Below are positions 34,302-42,285 of a stretch of DNA of 64,000 nucleotides, one piece after another. This DNA comes from Siphonodentalium dalli (lineage: Eukaryota > Mollusca > Scaphopoda > Gadilida > Siphonodentaliidae). The first letter of the stretch is position 1; every line of letters begins with the position of its first letter. Both the position numbers and the translations under genes were made by a program. The stretch covers positions 146,820,864 to 146,884,863 of the forward strand of contig CP136064.1 in NCBI GenBank assembly GCA_032622095.1, given 5' to 3'. The notes beneath the pieces are model-generated. The model was not told where the DNA came from and searched no databases. It worked only from the letters and a program-made list of their open reading frames with translations.

Positions 34302-34643
34302 AGAAGTCTTCTCAGACAAAAAGAAAATAAATCAATTGCACGAGTTAGATCAAATAGAGTAAATGCTACTCGAGTAAATTCTACGATTGCACAGTGAGCT
34401 AGTCCAGTCAGAGTAAATTCTACGATTGCACAGCGAGCTAGTCCAGTCAGAGTAAATTCTACAAGTGCACAGCGAACTACACCAGCTAGAGTAAATTCTA
34501 CTGGATTAAATTCTACATTTGCTAGATTTCAACCACTCAACGATAATGGTCCGCAACCAATTCCATCAATTCAAGAAGCAGAACATTACCCGTTGGTTCA
34601 ACGATACTCAAAAATGATGAATCTTTCAAACCCATCGCTTTGA
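34302..34643 (+). pseudogene. frame with 13-residue VNST repeats, one internal stop
   Basis: A plus-strand frame reads RVNSTIAQRASPV-type repeats: three to four units of 39 bases (34,359-34,475) and partial units after. A TGA at 34,395 interrupts it; the next repeat has CGA at the same position, so the stop looks like a single C-to-T change. After the repeats come a Pro/Gln segment and the end NPSL followed by TGA at 34,641. No start codon is clear. It may be the C-terminal part of the previous gene through a frameshift, or a separate basic protein. Function unknown. Confidence 0.55.
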
Positions 34644-34723
34644 TGGCATTTGATCGTAATTTTAATAAACGTAAAAGTAAAAAGTAATTCAGTCATTTGA
34701 CATTCAACTGTTGAAGAGTAAAG

Positions 34724-35065
34724 ATGGCGAAAAAAACTCCACTGATTAAAAAATATGGTAGTTTTGTAATGGCTATGAATCAGGCACCAACTCATTTTCG
34801 GAAAAAAATGATAAAAGATGCCACAAAGAGAGTGCTTGATTGCATGTCAGAATGCTGTAAAAATATTTTAAAAGGCAATGTAAAACTAACAGAAGCTCAG
34901 AAGCGCAAACTTCGTCCGAGGTGTAGACATCTCAGAGAACTTGCAAGTAAATCAACATCTTTGAAACGAAAAAAAACAAATTTTAAACCAGAAAGGAGGT
35001 TTTTTACCACTTCTTATGCTAGCACCGTTGCTTGGTAAAGCACTCGCAGGAATACTTCGCGGTTA
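34724..35065 (+). pseudogene. small basic Polinton protein with hydrophobic tail (frameshifted)
   Basis: Opens as a 104-residue frame (34,724-35,038) with a helix ending in SECCKNILKGN, then LTEAQKRKLRPRC and Lys-rich sequence. In another frame the next bases encode GGFLPLLMLAPLLGKALAG and stop at 35,065, the hydrophobic Gly/Leu tail these small Polinton proteins normally carry. A frameshift in the A-rich run near 34,970-34,985 explains this. The tail suggests membrane association or capsid-linked membrane activity; this is inference. Spacing to the next gene is only a few bases. Confidence 0.75.
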
Positions 35066-35068
35066 AAC

Positions 35069-35809
35069 ATGAAGAAAATGGTCGCTGTTCCCTTCAAAAT
35101 GTTGGATGAAATTAAAAAATGGAGAGTGAGTCTAACTAATCCGAAATTACCACCTAATCCTGAAATTACGAATATTTCAAAACTAAGCAGAGAATTGAAT
35201 TCAGTTTCTGATCAAAATTTGTCAGAATCTGAGAAGGTTCAATTATATGGTACAACTTTACACAAATTGAAAACTTCTCAAAAATCAGTTAGAGCTATTT
35301 CAACCCCGAAAACAGAACAACCATTTAATCATCATCATAGGGATGTGATAGAAAGTATTCCGTTAAAGATGAGACAAAAAGCTGAACAACTTTTACAACT
35401 GATTTCAAAACATCCACAAATGAAGTTTGATGAACATGGACAATTAAAATATGGTGAGAAAGTTATTAGAGGATCAAATATTGTTGATCTCCTCAATGAT
35501 ATTGTACGACAAAGAAAAGGTTTCGAACCAACAGGTTGGCAAACCTTTTCACAAGGATTGAGCGAGCTTAATGTACCTCAAGATTTTGTAGGGAATAGAA
35601 ACCGCTGGCTTTGGATTAAAATACATTTGAAAGATGATTTAGATGATGATTTTGAAACTCCGGTACAAAGCATAACACCAAAACGATTTGATTCTCAACG
35701 ATTCACACCAATGAAAGGTATAAAAGCAAGACATTCAAAAACTAAAATAGCAGATAGGTTGACACCAAAGGGTATTAAAACAGAAAAAACACAATGGGAT
35801 CCATACTAG
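35069..35809 (+). CDS. conserved Polinton protein of unknown function (PX-type)
   Basis: A 246-residue protein typical of the position upstream of the Polinton integrase. The conserved core lies near residues 90-190: LKMRQKAEQLLQLI, then GEKVIRGSNIVDLLNDIV, RKGFEPTGWQTF and NVPQDFVGNRNRW. The N-terminus is Lys/Ser rich and the C-terminus (FTPMKGIKARHSKTK) is basic and likely disordered. From memory, similar sequences occur in many Polinton copies, without known function. Its last 16 bases overlap the integrase start. The frame is intact. Confidence 0.8.
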   Translation: MKKMVAVPFKMLDEIKKWRVSLTNPKLPPNPEITNISKLSRELNSVSDQNLSESEKVQLYGTTLHKLKTSQKSVRAISTPKTEQPFNHHHRDVIESIPLKMRQKAEQLLQLISKHPQMKFDEHGQLKYGEKVIRGSNIVDLLNDIVRQRKGFEPTGWQTFSQGLSELNVPQDFVGNRNRWLWIKIHLKDDLDDDFETPVQSITPKRFDSQRFTPMKGIKARHSKTKIADRLTPKGIKTEKTQWDPY

Positions 35810-36879
35810 ATGAGCAGTTATCTAAAATTTTCTATAATCCGAAGAAAGTTGGAAGTTATGGCGGTGTAAAGAAGCTTTTTGATGAAGCGAAAAAGCAAAA
35901 TAAAAAAATTAAACTCATAGATGTGAAGAAATGGTTGCAAGGTCAGTCGACATATACTTTCCACAAACCAATAATTCGAAAATTCCAACGTAGAAAGACT
36001 ATTGTGGCTGGGATTGATATTCAATGGCAGGCAGATTTAGCTGATCTTCAGAATTTGAAAAAACATAATGATAATTACAGATATCTGTTGTGTGTGATAG
36101 ACGTTTTTTCAAAATTTGCGTGGGTAGTGCCAATCCACGATAAATCTGGACAAACTTTGATCGAATCATTCAGGAAAATTTTGAAATCTTCAAAACGTAA
36201 ACCAAAATCGTTTCAAGCTGATAAAGGTTCTGAATTCAAAAATGAAAAGTTTTTGAAATTTCTGCGATCAGAAAACATTCATTTCTTCACAACTGTAAAT
36301 CCAGAGACTAAAGCAAGTATTGTCGAACGATTTCAAAGAACTTTAAAAACTCGTATGTGGAAGTATTTCACACACAATAAAACTTCAAGATATATTGATG
36401 TTTTACAGCCCCTAGTCGATTCTTACAACAATAGTTATCACCGCAGCATAAAATCGAAACCGTCGGCAGTTACTTTGAAAACTGAAGCTGAAATTTCCAA
36501 AAATCTATATGGAGCAGGGAATAAAAAAGGAAAATCTACACTGAAAGTGGGTGACTTGGTTCGTATCAACAAAATCAAAAGAACATTTGAAAAGGGTTAT
36601 TTACCAAACTGGACTCGTGAAATTTTCAAAGTTGATAAAATTTGTAAAACTAATCCAGTAACATACAAAGTTTCTGATCTTGATGGTGAAGAGATTGCTG
36701 GATCATTCTACAAACATGAAATCCAGCATATAAAAGACAGTAAGGTGTATGAAATAGAATCAGTTATTGATAAAAGAACGAGAAGAGTGGGTGGTAAAAC
36801 AGTAAAAGAAATTAAAGTTCATTGGCTTGGATATCCAAAAAAGTTTGACAGTTGGATCCCAGCTTCAAATTTAGTATAA
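35794..36879 (+). CDS. Polinton integrase (RVE family) with C-terminal chromodomain
   Basis: Joins element ends to target DNA, like retroviral integrases. A 361-residue protein. Catalytic triad: D81 in WQADLADL, D143 in QADKGSEF and E178 in ASIVERFQRTL, giving 34 residues between the last two (DD35E). The central domain also has YLLCVIDVFSKFAWV. The N-terminal region contains a LHKP-like segment (TYTFHKPIIRKF) usual for Polinton integrases. Residues about 317-361 form a chromodomain: YEIESVIDKR, IKVHWLGYPKKFDSWIPASN. That domain may direct insertion to particular chromatin. The frame is open with all catalytic residues present, so this gene may still be functional. Confidence 0.95.
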   Translation: MGSILDEQLSKIFYNPKKVGSYGGVKKLFDEAKKQNKKIKLIDVKKWLQGQSTYTFHKPIIRKFQRRKTIVAGIDIQWQADLADLQNLKKHNDNYRYLLCVIDVFSKFAWVVPIHDKSGQTLIESFRKILKSSKRKPKSFQADKGSEFKNEKFLKFLRSENIHFFTTVNPETKASIVERFQRTLKTRMWKYFTHNKTSRYIDVLQPLVDSYNNSYHRSIKSKPSAVTLKTEAEISKNLYGAGNKKGKSTLKVGDLVRINKIKRTFEKGYLPNWTREIFKVDKICKTNPVTYKVSDLDGEEIAGSFYKHEIQHIKDSKVYEIESVIDKRTRRVGGKTVKEIKVHWLGYPKKFDSWIPASNLV

Positions 36880-36892
36880 AACAGAATTTACC

Positions 36893-37150
36893 ATGTTGGA
36901 AAATCATTCAGATTCAATTAATCTCGATGAACCGTCACAATTTAAGTTCTGTGGTGAAAAAGTTGCTAAGAACCAAGTCACCTACTTCACGCAGATAATT
37001 ATTATTTATATCATAATAATTACATCTATTGTACACATTAGTATCCAGAGCGCAAACAAAGAATTGTGGCTTATTCTTCTAAGTAGTTCTCTAGGTTATA
37101 TTCTACCAACACCTGGACTGAAATTATTGAAAAATACTGAGAAAAAATGA
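36893..37150 (+). CDS. small two-helix membrane protein, Polinton conserved
   Basis: Eighty-five residues. A short polar N-terminus (to about 30) precedes a hydrophobic segment ITQ/IIIIYIIIITSIVHISI, a short SANKELW linker, and a second hydrophobic stretch LILLSSSLGYILPTPGL. The SLGYILPTPGLK ending recurs in Polintons as far as I recall. Probably virion- or membrane-associated; inferred from topology only. Starts 13 bases after the integrase stop and its stop overlaps the ATG of the penton gene. Confidence 0.75.
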   Translation: MLENHSDSINLDEPSQFKFCGEKVAKNQVTYFTQIIIIYIIIITSIVHISIQSANKELWLILLSSSLGYILPTPGLKLLKNTEKK

Positions 37151-37996
37151 ATTCATTCTACATAACTCTCATGAGTGATAGTTCAATGTCACTTTACCCA
37201 GCCAACTCACAATGTTGTTTCACAGTGAAATTACCAAAAACCATACATATTGATAAAGAGCTTTGGGAAGTTGCAATGGTTGAACTAATTGTACCATCAG
37301 AAACATACAACATTATTGGAGATGCCTGCAAAATAAAAATAAAAACTTCTGTTCCAAGAATTTTACAATATTTGAATAAGATACCAATGAGTGATGTAGT
37401 AATTTCAAAACCAGAAAATGGTATAGAATTAAAAATACCAGAAGGAGCATATTCTGGTGGATCACATTTGACAGATACAATTCAAGGTGTAATTGATAGT
37501 ACAGTAAGCAGAATGATTCCAGAACTGGAATTCGAAATCGGATATTCCAAAGCACAACAACGAGTTAAAATTTCAACCAATAGTTATACCAAAGTAGGTC
37601 TTGTACTCCCCAGAGCTCTTTTGGATAAACTTGGTTACAGAACAGAATCCAAACACTGTCACATTTGCTACTCCTTCGATAACATTTCCATATGGAGTTG
37701 ATTTAAATGCGGAGCATAATCAATTGTTTGTTTATTCTGACATTGCTGATTATACAATTCTTAGTGATGTTGAAGCACCGATATTACGAGTGACATCATT
37801 CGAGAGTAAAAGAATACATGATGGTAAACATATTAGGCATGAATTCAAAAACTTACACTATGTACCAGTATCAAAGTCTAGCTTTGATACCATAAATGTG
37901 TATATAAATGGTGATACTGGGAAACCAATTCAGTTTATTGGTGGAAAGTCTATGGTAAAGTTGCAATTCCGACGCCGAAGTAATTTGTATTTATGA
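37147..37996 (+). pseudogene. minor capsid (penton) protein, one frameshift
   Basis: Forms the five-fold vertices in viruses with double-jelly-roll capsids and is a marker of virus-like Polintons. The first frame (37,147 onward) gives FYITLMSDSSMSLYPAN, LPKTIHIDKELWEVAMVELI and a beta-rich core; the second frame (to 37,996) gives FVYSDIADYTILSDVEAP and IQFIGGKSMVKLQFRRR. They overlap near 37,610-37,700, so a single frameshift near 37,640 splits the gene. About 280 residues in total, normal for the family. The stop overlaps the next ATG. Confidence 0.88.
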
Positions 37997-38375
37997 TGAT
38001 TCCCGTGTATAGAGGCGTATCTAGACAGTATGGAAATGGAATTGGTTCACTATTCAAATCTGCAATGAGAACAGTAATACCGTTTCTAAAACCTATTGGT
38101 CAGATTGCTAAACAACAAGTATTCAAGCATGGACTTGCTGCAGTCGAAGATATCATTCATCATGGTAAAAGTCCAAAAGAAGTATTTTTGAAACAAGGTA
38201 AAGAAGCATTGAAATCTTTTGGAAGGGAAACAATAAAGAAAAATATTAACACCAAATGGCATAAATAGATCATCGCGACCTTTGAAAAATCATTCTTCTC
38301 GCAAACGAGTTAGAAGTAAGTCCATTAAAACGCCTGTAAAGAAATCAAAACGATCTCTCGATATATTTGATTAAT
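37993..38375 (+). pseudogene. pVI-like small basic capsid-associated protein (frameshifted tail)
   Basis: The 91-residue frame has YRGVSRQYGNGIGSLF, then PFLKPIGQIAKQQVFKHG, an amphipathic helix, and GKSPKEVFLKQGKEALKSF. After a frameshift near 38,260 the next bases read a strongly basic tail ending KRSLDIFD at 38,375, the ending usual for these proteins. They resemble adenovirus minor core/cement proteins and are likely protease substrates; this is family inference. The gene lies between penton and major capsid, the common Polinton order. Confidence 0.75.
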
Positions 38376-38376
38376 C

Positions 38377-39680
38377 ATGATGATGCAAAATGGATCATGC
38401 GAATGCAGCAAGTCCGAGTTAGATGCTTCTGATGTTCCACCAACAATGACAACGATGTTGGAATCACAATGGATAGAACATCACCCGATTAGCTCTTTGA
38501 ATAATTCCGCACCGATAGAATTTGTAATTCCGCCTCAAACTGAAAAATGGACAGATGTAAATCAATCATATTTGTACCTGAAATTCAAAATCACAAAAGC
38601 AGATGGAACAAACTTGGTTGATGGTACTGATGAAATTGCGCCTATTAACAACTTTTTCCATAGCATGTTCAGTAGTATCGATATTTACCTAAATAACAAA
38701 CTTGTAACGGCAAACGGAGATACCTATCCTTATCGAGCCTTCATGGAAAATCTCTTGGCTTATTCTGGTGAATGTAAAGAAAATCAACTTGCCGCACTAG
38801 AAATGTGGTACCCCCGACACCGCTAAGCAGTTCACCGAAAACACTAAAGCTGGTGGTAATGATGGATTGAAATCTCGCCAAGCAATCATAGCAGGTAGTA
38901 AAACGGTAGAATTGTGTGGTCGTTTACACAGATATATTTCTACAAGAGAAATACTTACCAAATGGAATTGAGATAAGAATTCGTCTCAATAGAGCGAATC
39001 CAAAATTCTCTTTAATTGGTCAGGCCAACGGAAAAATAGTATTTGAAACGGCAGTTTTCAATGTTCGTACAATTACGCTGATGCCAGTAGTAGCAAATAA
39101 CTTGAACCAAACAATAATACAGAAAAATATGAAAATACCGATTAGAAGAGTTGAAGTAAAAACATTCACTATTGGTACAGGGCTTAGATCAAAAATTGAA
39201 GATCACCTTTTTCAAGGACAATTGCCAAAGAGACTTTTCATAGGTTTGGTATCAAACAAAGATATGAATGGCGATATTGAAACGAACCCATTTCATTTCC
39301 AACACTTCAATCTGAGAAAACTTGAAGTTAGTCAGGACGGACATACCATCCATAACCGACCATTTGAACCAAACTTTGAATCAGAACAATGCCTAAGATC
39401 TTATTTATCACTGTATCAGTCTTCGGGTATGTTTGGACAAAACAAATCCTTTGGTTTGAATCTCGAAAAATACATGAATGGTTATTGTTTCTGGGGTTAC
39501 GACCTCAAACCTGACCAAGGAGCAGAGGAAGGACATTTGCATCCTATAAAAACCGGTAGCATACGGTTAGAGCTTCAGTTTGCTGCAGCTCTAGCTTCAG
39601 TGATCAACGTGATAGTCTATGCTGAGTTCGATAATCAAGTTGAAATCAACAGTTTGCGAGAAATAATAACAGATTATTAA
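38377..39680 (+). pseudogene. major capsid protein, double jelly-roll, two frameshifts
   Basis: The main shell protein. The first frame (38,377-38,826) contains IEHHPISSLNNSAPIEFVIP, TDVNQSYLYLKFKI and FFHSMFSSIDIYLNNKLV; the last frame (to 39,680) contains DIFLQEKYLPNGIEIRIRLN, the RRVEVKTFTI region, PKRLFIGLV and LQFAAALASVINVIVYAEFD. A middle piece of about 35 codons (38,815-38,925) is in a third frame, so two single-base shifts lie near 38,812 and 38,925. About 435 codons in all, normal for the family. Because only two small lesions exist, the gene decayed recently. Confidence 0.92.
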
Positions 39681-39684
39681 AAAC

Positions 39685-40659
39685 ATGGATGGATTGCATT
39701 TGGAGGAAAAATTGAGACTGGAAGTTGGAGGACTCGATTTCATTCCATATGTTTCTATCCTTGACAAAGTTCGGAAAACTTTCGAGAAATGTTTCGTTCA
39801 TGAAATACAAAATCAAATTTCAAAAGAAGTGACACTCAATTGTGAAGGATGTAAAATAGATCATCCAAGTCAGACACGACATTTACTTTGTCTTTGGACA
39901 CCACCTATACAATGGGTAGATATGTTCATTGATATAGCACTACTTAAATTGAACATCTACCGAGTTATGGAACAATGGTATCCAGAAATAGAATCATTTA
40001 CACCACAAGAGAAATTTGAGGCATTCAAACTTTGGAAAGATATAAAGGAAGTTGTTCATGCAAACTGTGTCCAATTTAATTCGGTTTTTGTTGACTTGTG
40101 GTGTGAAAAAGTAAAAAAAACTACGAAGATGAACACTAGCGAACTTCAGCATATACTAGACAAATCATCCTACCTCTGTTCATTGAATGGTGTGGTGTGT
40201 GCAAAAGATCAGTTACCACACGAGAAACCTCATTATGTAAAAGCATACATAGTAAATACACATACGTCAGAAAAGCCAGGAGAACACTGGGTTGCAATAT
40301 TCTTCAATGGGAACATTGCAACATATTTCGATTCGTTTGGGATACCAGTTATTGATAAATATATCAAATCATTTATTCAAAGAAATTCGATCGAATGTAA
40401 AATAAACGTTGGACGGTTTCAACATCACGGTACAAACGTATGTGGTATCTACTGTATATTTGCTTTACATTTCTTGAAAAGCGGATATGGTATAAAAGTA
40501 TTAGTTGAAATGAATTTTGATGGTGATTACTTCAAAAATGATAGAAAAGTATTTGATTGGTTTCATAGAAACTATGAGCCCTTACGAATGGAATCAGAAA
40601 CATTACCCAAAACATGTATTTCACAAACTTGTAAGACTTACTGTGAATTTCAGTGTTGA
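39685..40659 (+). CDS. adenovirus-type (Ulp1/C5-like) cysteine protease
   Basis: Capsid maturation protease. The 324-residue product has the catalytic domain in its second half: H201 in GEHWVAIFF, D216 in ATYFDSFG, Q246 in GRFQHHGT and C253 in NVCGIYC. The first half is Cys-containing (CEGCKIDHPSQTRH) and aromatic-rich, fairly typical of Polinton proteases with extended N-termini. The frame is open and the triad intact. It starts 4 bases after the capsid stop. Likely substrates are the pVI-like protein and capsid components encoded next to it. Confidence 0.93.
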   Translation: MDGLHLEEKLRLEVGGLDFIPYVSILDKVRKTFEKCFVHEIQNQISKEVTLNCEGCKIDHPSQTRHLLCLWTPPIQWVDMFIDIALLKLNIYRVMEQWYPEIESFTPQEKFEAFKLWKDIKEVVHANCVQFNSVFVDLWCEKVKKTTKMNTSELQHILDKSSYLCSLNGVVCAKDQLPHEKPHYVKAYIVNTHTSEKPGEHWVAIFFNGNIATYFDSFGIPVIDKYIKSFIQRNSIECKINVGRFQHHGTNVCGIYCIFALHFLKSGYGIKVLVEMNFDGDYFKNDRKVFDWFHRNYEPLRMESETLPKTCISQTCKTYCEFQC

Positions 40660-40870
40660 TAAAATGTGTTCATTACCAATTGTTTAAACATGTTAAAAAT
40701 CATAATCATTTTGTAAATATGTTGATTGTTAATGATGAAATGAGTTACCAAATTTAAATTATGTTCATTGCATTACCAATTATTGATTGTAAATATGATA
40801 ATTTCATGATCAGTTGTAAATATGTTGATTCTTAATTCAAAATAAAAGTTATGTTATTGGAAAACAGTGT
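40660..40870 (+). promoter_or_regulatory. 3' untranslated region with AATAAA, end of the main gene block
   Basis: AT-rich, with repeated TTGTAAATATGTTGATT and ATTACCAATT segments. AAAATAAAAGT at about 40,840 holds a canonical AATAAA polyadenylation signal 30 bases before the next transcription-like block. No ORF. Confidence 0.55.
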
Positions 40871-40929
40871 CTGTTTTTAATGATCGTCTTCGGCAATGTC
40901 GATGAAGATCTTAATTCACCAAAAAGAAA

Positions 40930-41040
40930 CACATTTGAAATGACGTTCGGGAAATTTGGTAGAAAAAACACAATGACGTCGCCAATGACGTCCGCGCGTT
41001 TTACATATAACAAAACCCCCATTATCTCATATCATTTTCT
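40930..41040 (+). promoter_or_regulatory. promoter-like block: three TGACGT motifs, CCAAT, TATA-like box
   Basis: TGACGTT (about 40,941), TGACGTC (about 40,973) and TGACGTC (about 40,986) are CRE/ATF-type core motifs. GCCAATGACGTCCGCGCG joins a CCAAT to the third. TTTTACATATAAC near 41,000 is TATA-like, about 45 bases before the ATG at 41,046. These are motif observations; promoter activity is inferred. Confidence 0.5.
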
Positions 41041-41045
41041 CACAA

Positions 41046-41482
41046 TGGAATACGCTGCTACTGATCTTGGATCTTATGTCAGAGCCATCCGTGTATCGGC
41101 CCCGAATCACATTGCGGTGTGGGAGACCCTTTCCTGGGCAGTGTATGGTACAGGTGAACAGTTCTTTGAACTATTCACTTTTGTCAATGCAACTTGGGCT
41201 CGCAATCCTACACTGTTCAGTGGACAGAAGACAGAGTACATCGAATGGCTTGAGACAACACGTGTCTTGCTTACGGTGGCGGCAACCCTTCTGCAGAGAA
41301 AGCTCGTGTTTTGGAGACAGAAGAAGGATCCGGAGTACAAATTAGACATACCTCCATTGAAGGGTGTGAGTATACCGCAAGGTATATTTCCACCTCTCAT
41401 CGAGGGCTCGCTTGTGTTTCGGGAGTTGGATCAAGAGGATGGATTTGAGTTCCTAAAGACTCCTTATCCACTTTTCTTGTGA
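41046..41482 (+). CDS. unrecognised 145-aa Polinton-encoded protein
   Basis: I do not recognise this gene. The frame is open from 40,880, but the ATG at 41,046 (CTCACAATGGA) fits a TATA-like box about 45 bases upstream. The product starts MEYAATDLGSYVRAI and has an aromatic, Thr/Phe-rich middle (AVWETLSWAVYGTGEQFFEL), a probable long helix (LETTRVLLTVAATLLQRKLV), a Lys-rich turn and a Pro-rich tail ending KTPYPLFL. No signal peptide and no clear membrane span. The frame is intact, whereas the capsid genes around it are broken. Codon use is more GC-rich than in the other Polinton genes, hinting at a different origin or selection. It lies at the right end, next to the TIR, and is followed 13 bases after the stop by a histone-type stem-loop. 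Confidence 0.7.
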
Positions 41483-41492
41483 TCTAACGTAA

Positions 41493-41520
41493 AACGGCCC
41501 TTTTCAGGGCCACCCAAAAC
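41493..41520 (+). terminator. histone-type mRNA 3' stem-loop
   Basis: GGCCCTTTTCAGGGCC (41,496-41,511), preceded by AAAAC and followed by ACCCAAAAC. This equals the metazoan replication-dependent histone stem-loop: a 6-bp GGCYCT/AGRGCC stem, a 4-base TTTC loop, and the usual ACCCA flank. A purine-rich downstream element such as AAGAAAGA is not obvious in the next 30 bases. It lies 13 bases after the stop codon of the 145-aa gene. In histone genes this element replaces polyadenylation and couples expression to S phase. Confidence 0.85.
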
Positions 41521-41827
41521 TTGCTATCAGATGACTCTTACATGCACATTTTACAACGCTATCGTCTTCGAATTTATTCGAAGACTTTCGCTTTTGTTAA
41601 ATATGCACTGGTAAAGTAACACAATTTACCAACACATCTATTTTTTCTCGGTATTATTCTAAGTTCAGTTAGTCCAGCGAAGGGGAGCGCCCTTCGCTTA
41701 CCACACTGACATTAGAATCCGAGAAAAAATCGATACATTGGTAAATTGTGCTCTTTTCTGTCAAAAAATCCCTTCGAAGCGCTCACCTTACTCATTGGAA
41801 TCTAACACAACCTCTAGACCGATCCTG
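41521..41827 (+). other. Polinton right-end spacer
   Basis: No gene. ATCGTCTTCGAATTTATTCGAAGACT (about 41,560-41,590) is a palindrome and GCGAAGGGGAGCGCCCTTCGC near 41,678 another. The sequence GGTAAATTGTG/ACAATTTACC occurs inverted near 41,621 and 41,740. Confidence 0.5.
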
Positions 41828-41919
41828 GGCTGTCACTCTGGCCCACCCCCTCGCTCGATGTCACTCTGGCCCATGGGCCAGAGTGACATCGAGCGAGGGG
41901 GTGGGCCAGAGTGACAGCC
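41828..41919. repeat. 92-bp perfect palindrome at the inner edge of the right TIR
   Basis: Starts GGCTGTCACTCTGGCCCACC and ends with its exact reverse complement; the centre is CCATGG at 41,871-41,876. By eye no mismatch occurs. Two related palindromes lie at the left TIR (30,401-30,551). Confidence 0.9.
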
Positions 41920-42285
41920 AATACTACTGGCGTTTCAAAATATATTTGACCTTTGACCTCTCGTACTCGAGGTCAGTGGCTGAAATTCTAATTCTGTGTT
42001 TATTCACTAGATAGAATGACTTATTGCCGACAAATTGGTATATATTAACGTGTTAGCCGACATTACATATGTTGCATACATTCGTAATTACTAACCCTCC
42101 CCCAACACTTAAGTAACATTTTTCGCTCTCACCAGGCATCATTCTATGTTAAATATCTCCCAAACGCCGCGTTTCCCACTCGCAAGAAATTGGTTTCCGT
42201 AAACTACATATAATTTGCCACAAAATGAGCAGAGTGGGTCTTTTGGTCAGAGTGACGACAATAAAACCTTATGGGCTCTCGGACT
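41920..42285 (-). repeat. Polinton right TIR, outer part
   Basis: Inverted copy of the left TIR (28,041-28,398), uninterrupted here: AATACTACTGGCGTTTC, GACCTCTCGTACTCGAGGTC, CCCTCCCCCAACACTTAAG and CCTTATGGGCTCTCGGACT. It provides the intact reference for mapping the FB1 insertion in the left copy. Confidence 0.92.

Larger units (their letters stand above)
28041..42285 (+). mobile_element. Maverick/Polinton DNA transposon (14.2 kb, with insertion)
   Basis: A self-synthesising, virus-like DNA transposon. Long inverted repeats start AGTCCGAGAGCCCATAAGG at 28,041 and end at 42,285 with the reverse complement; AG...CT termini are usual for the class. Between them lie, all on the plus strand, polymerase B, ATPase, integrase, penton, pVI-like protein, major capsid protein and adenovirus-type protease, a diagnostic set. 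The six bases outside the ends (CCGTAT left, AATATT right) do not match, so the usual 6-bp duplication is absent or decayed. The left TIR is split by a 1.98-kb foldback element. Several genes carry stops or frameshifts, so this copy should be inactive as a whole. Confidence 0.95.

Noticed and set aside
28041-42285. Integrated virophage or adenovirus rather than Polinton
   Set aside because: The RVE integrase with chromodomain, protein-primed polymerase and long AG...CT inverted repeats fit Maverick/Polinton; no virophage-specific genes were seen.
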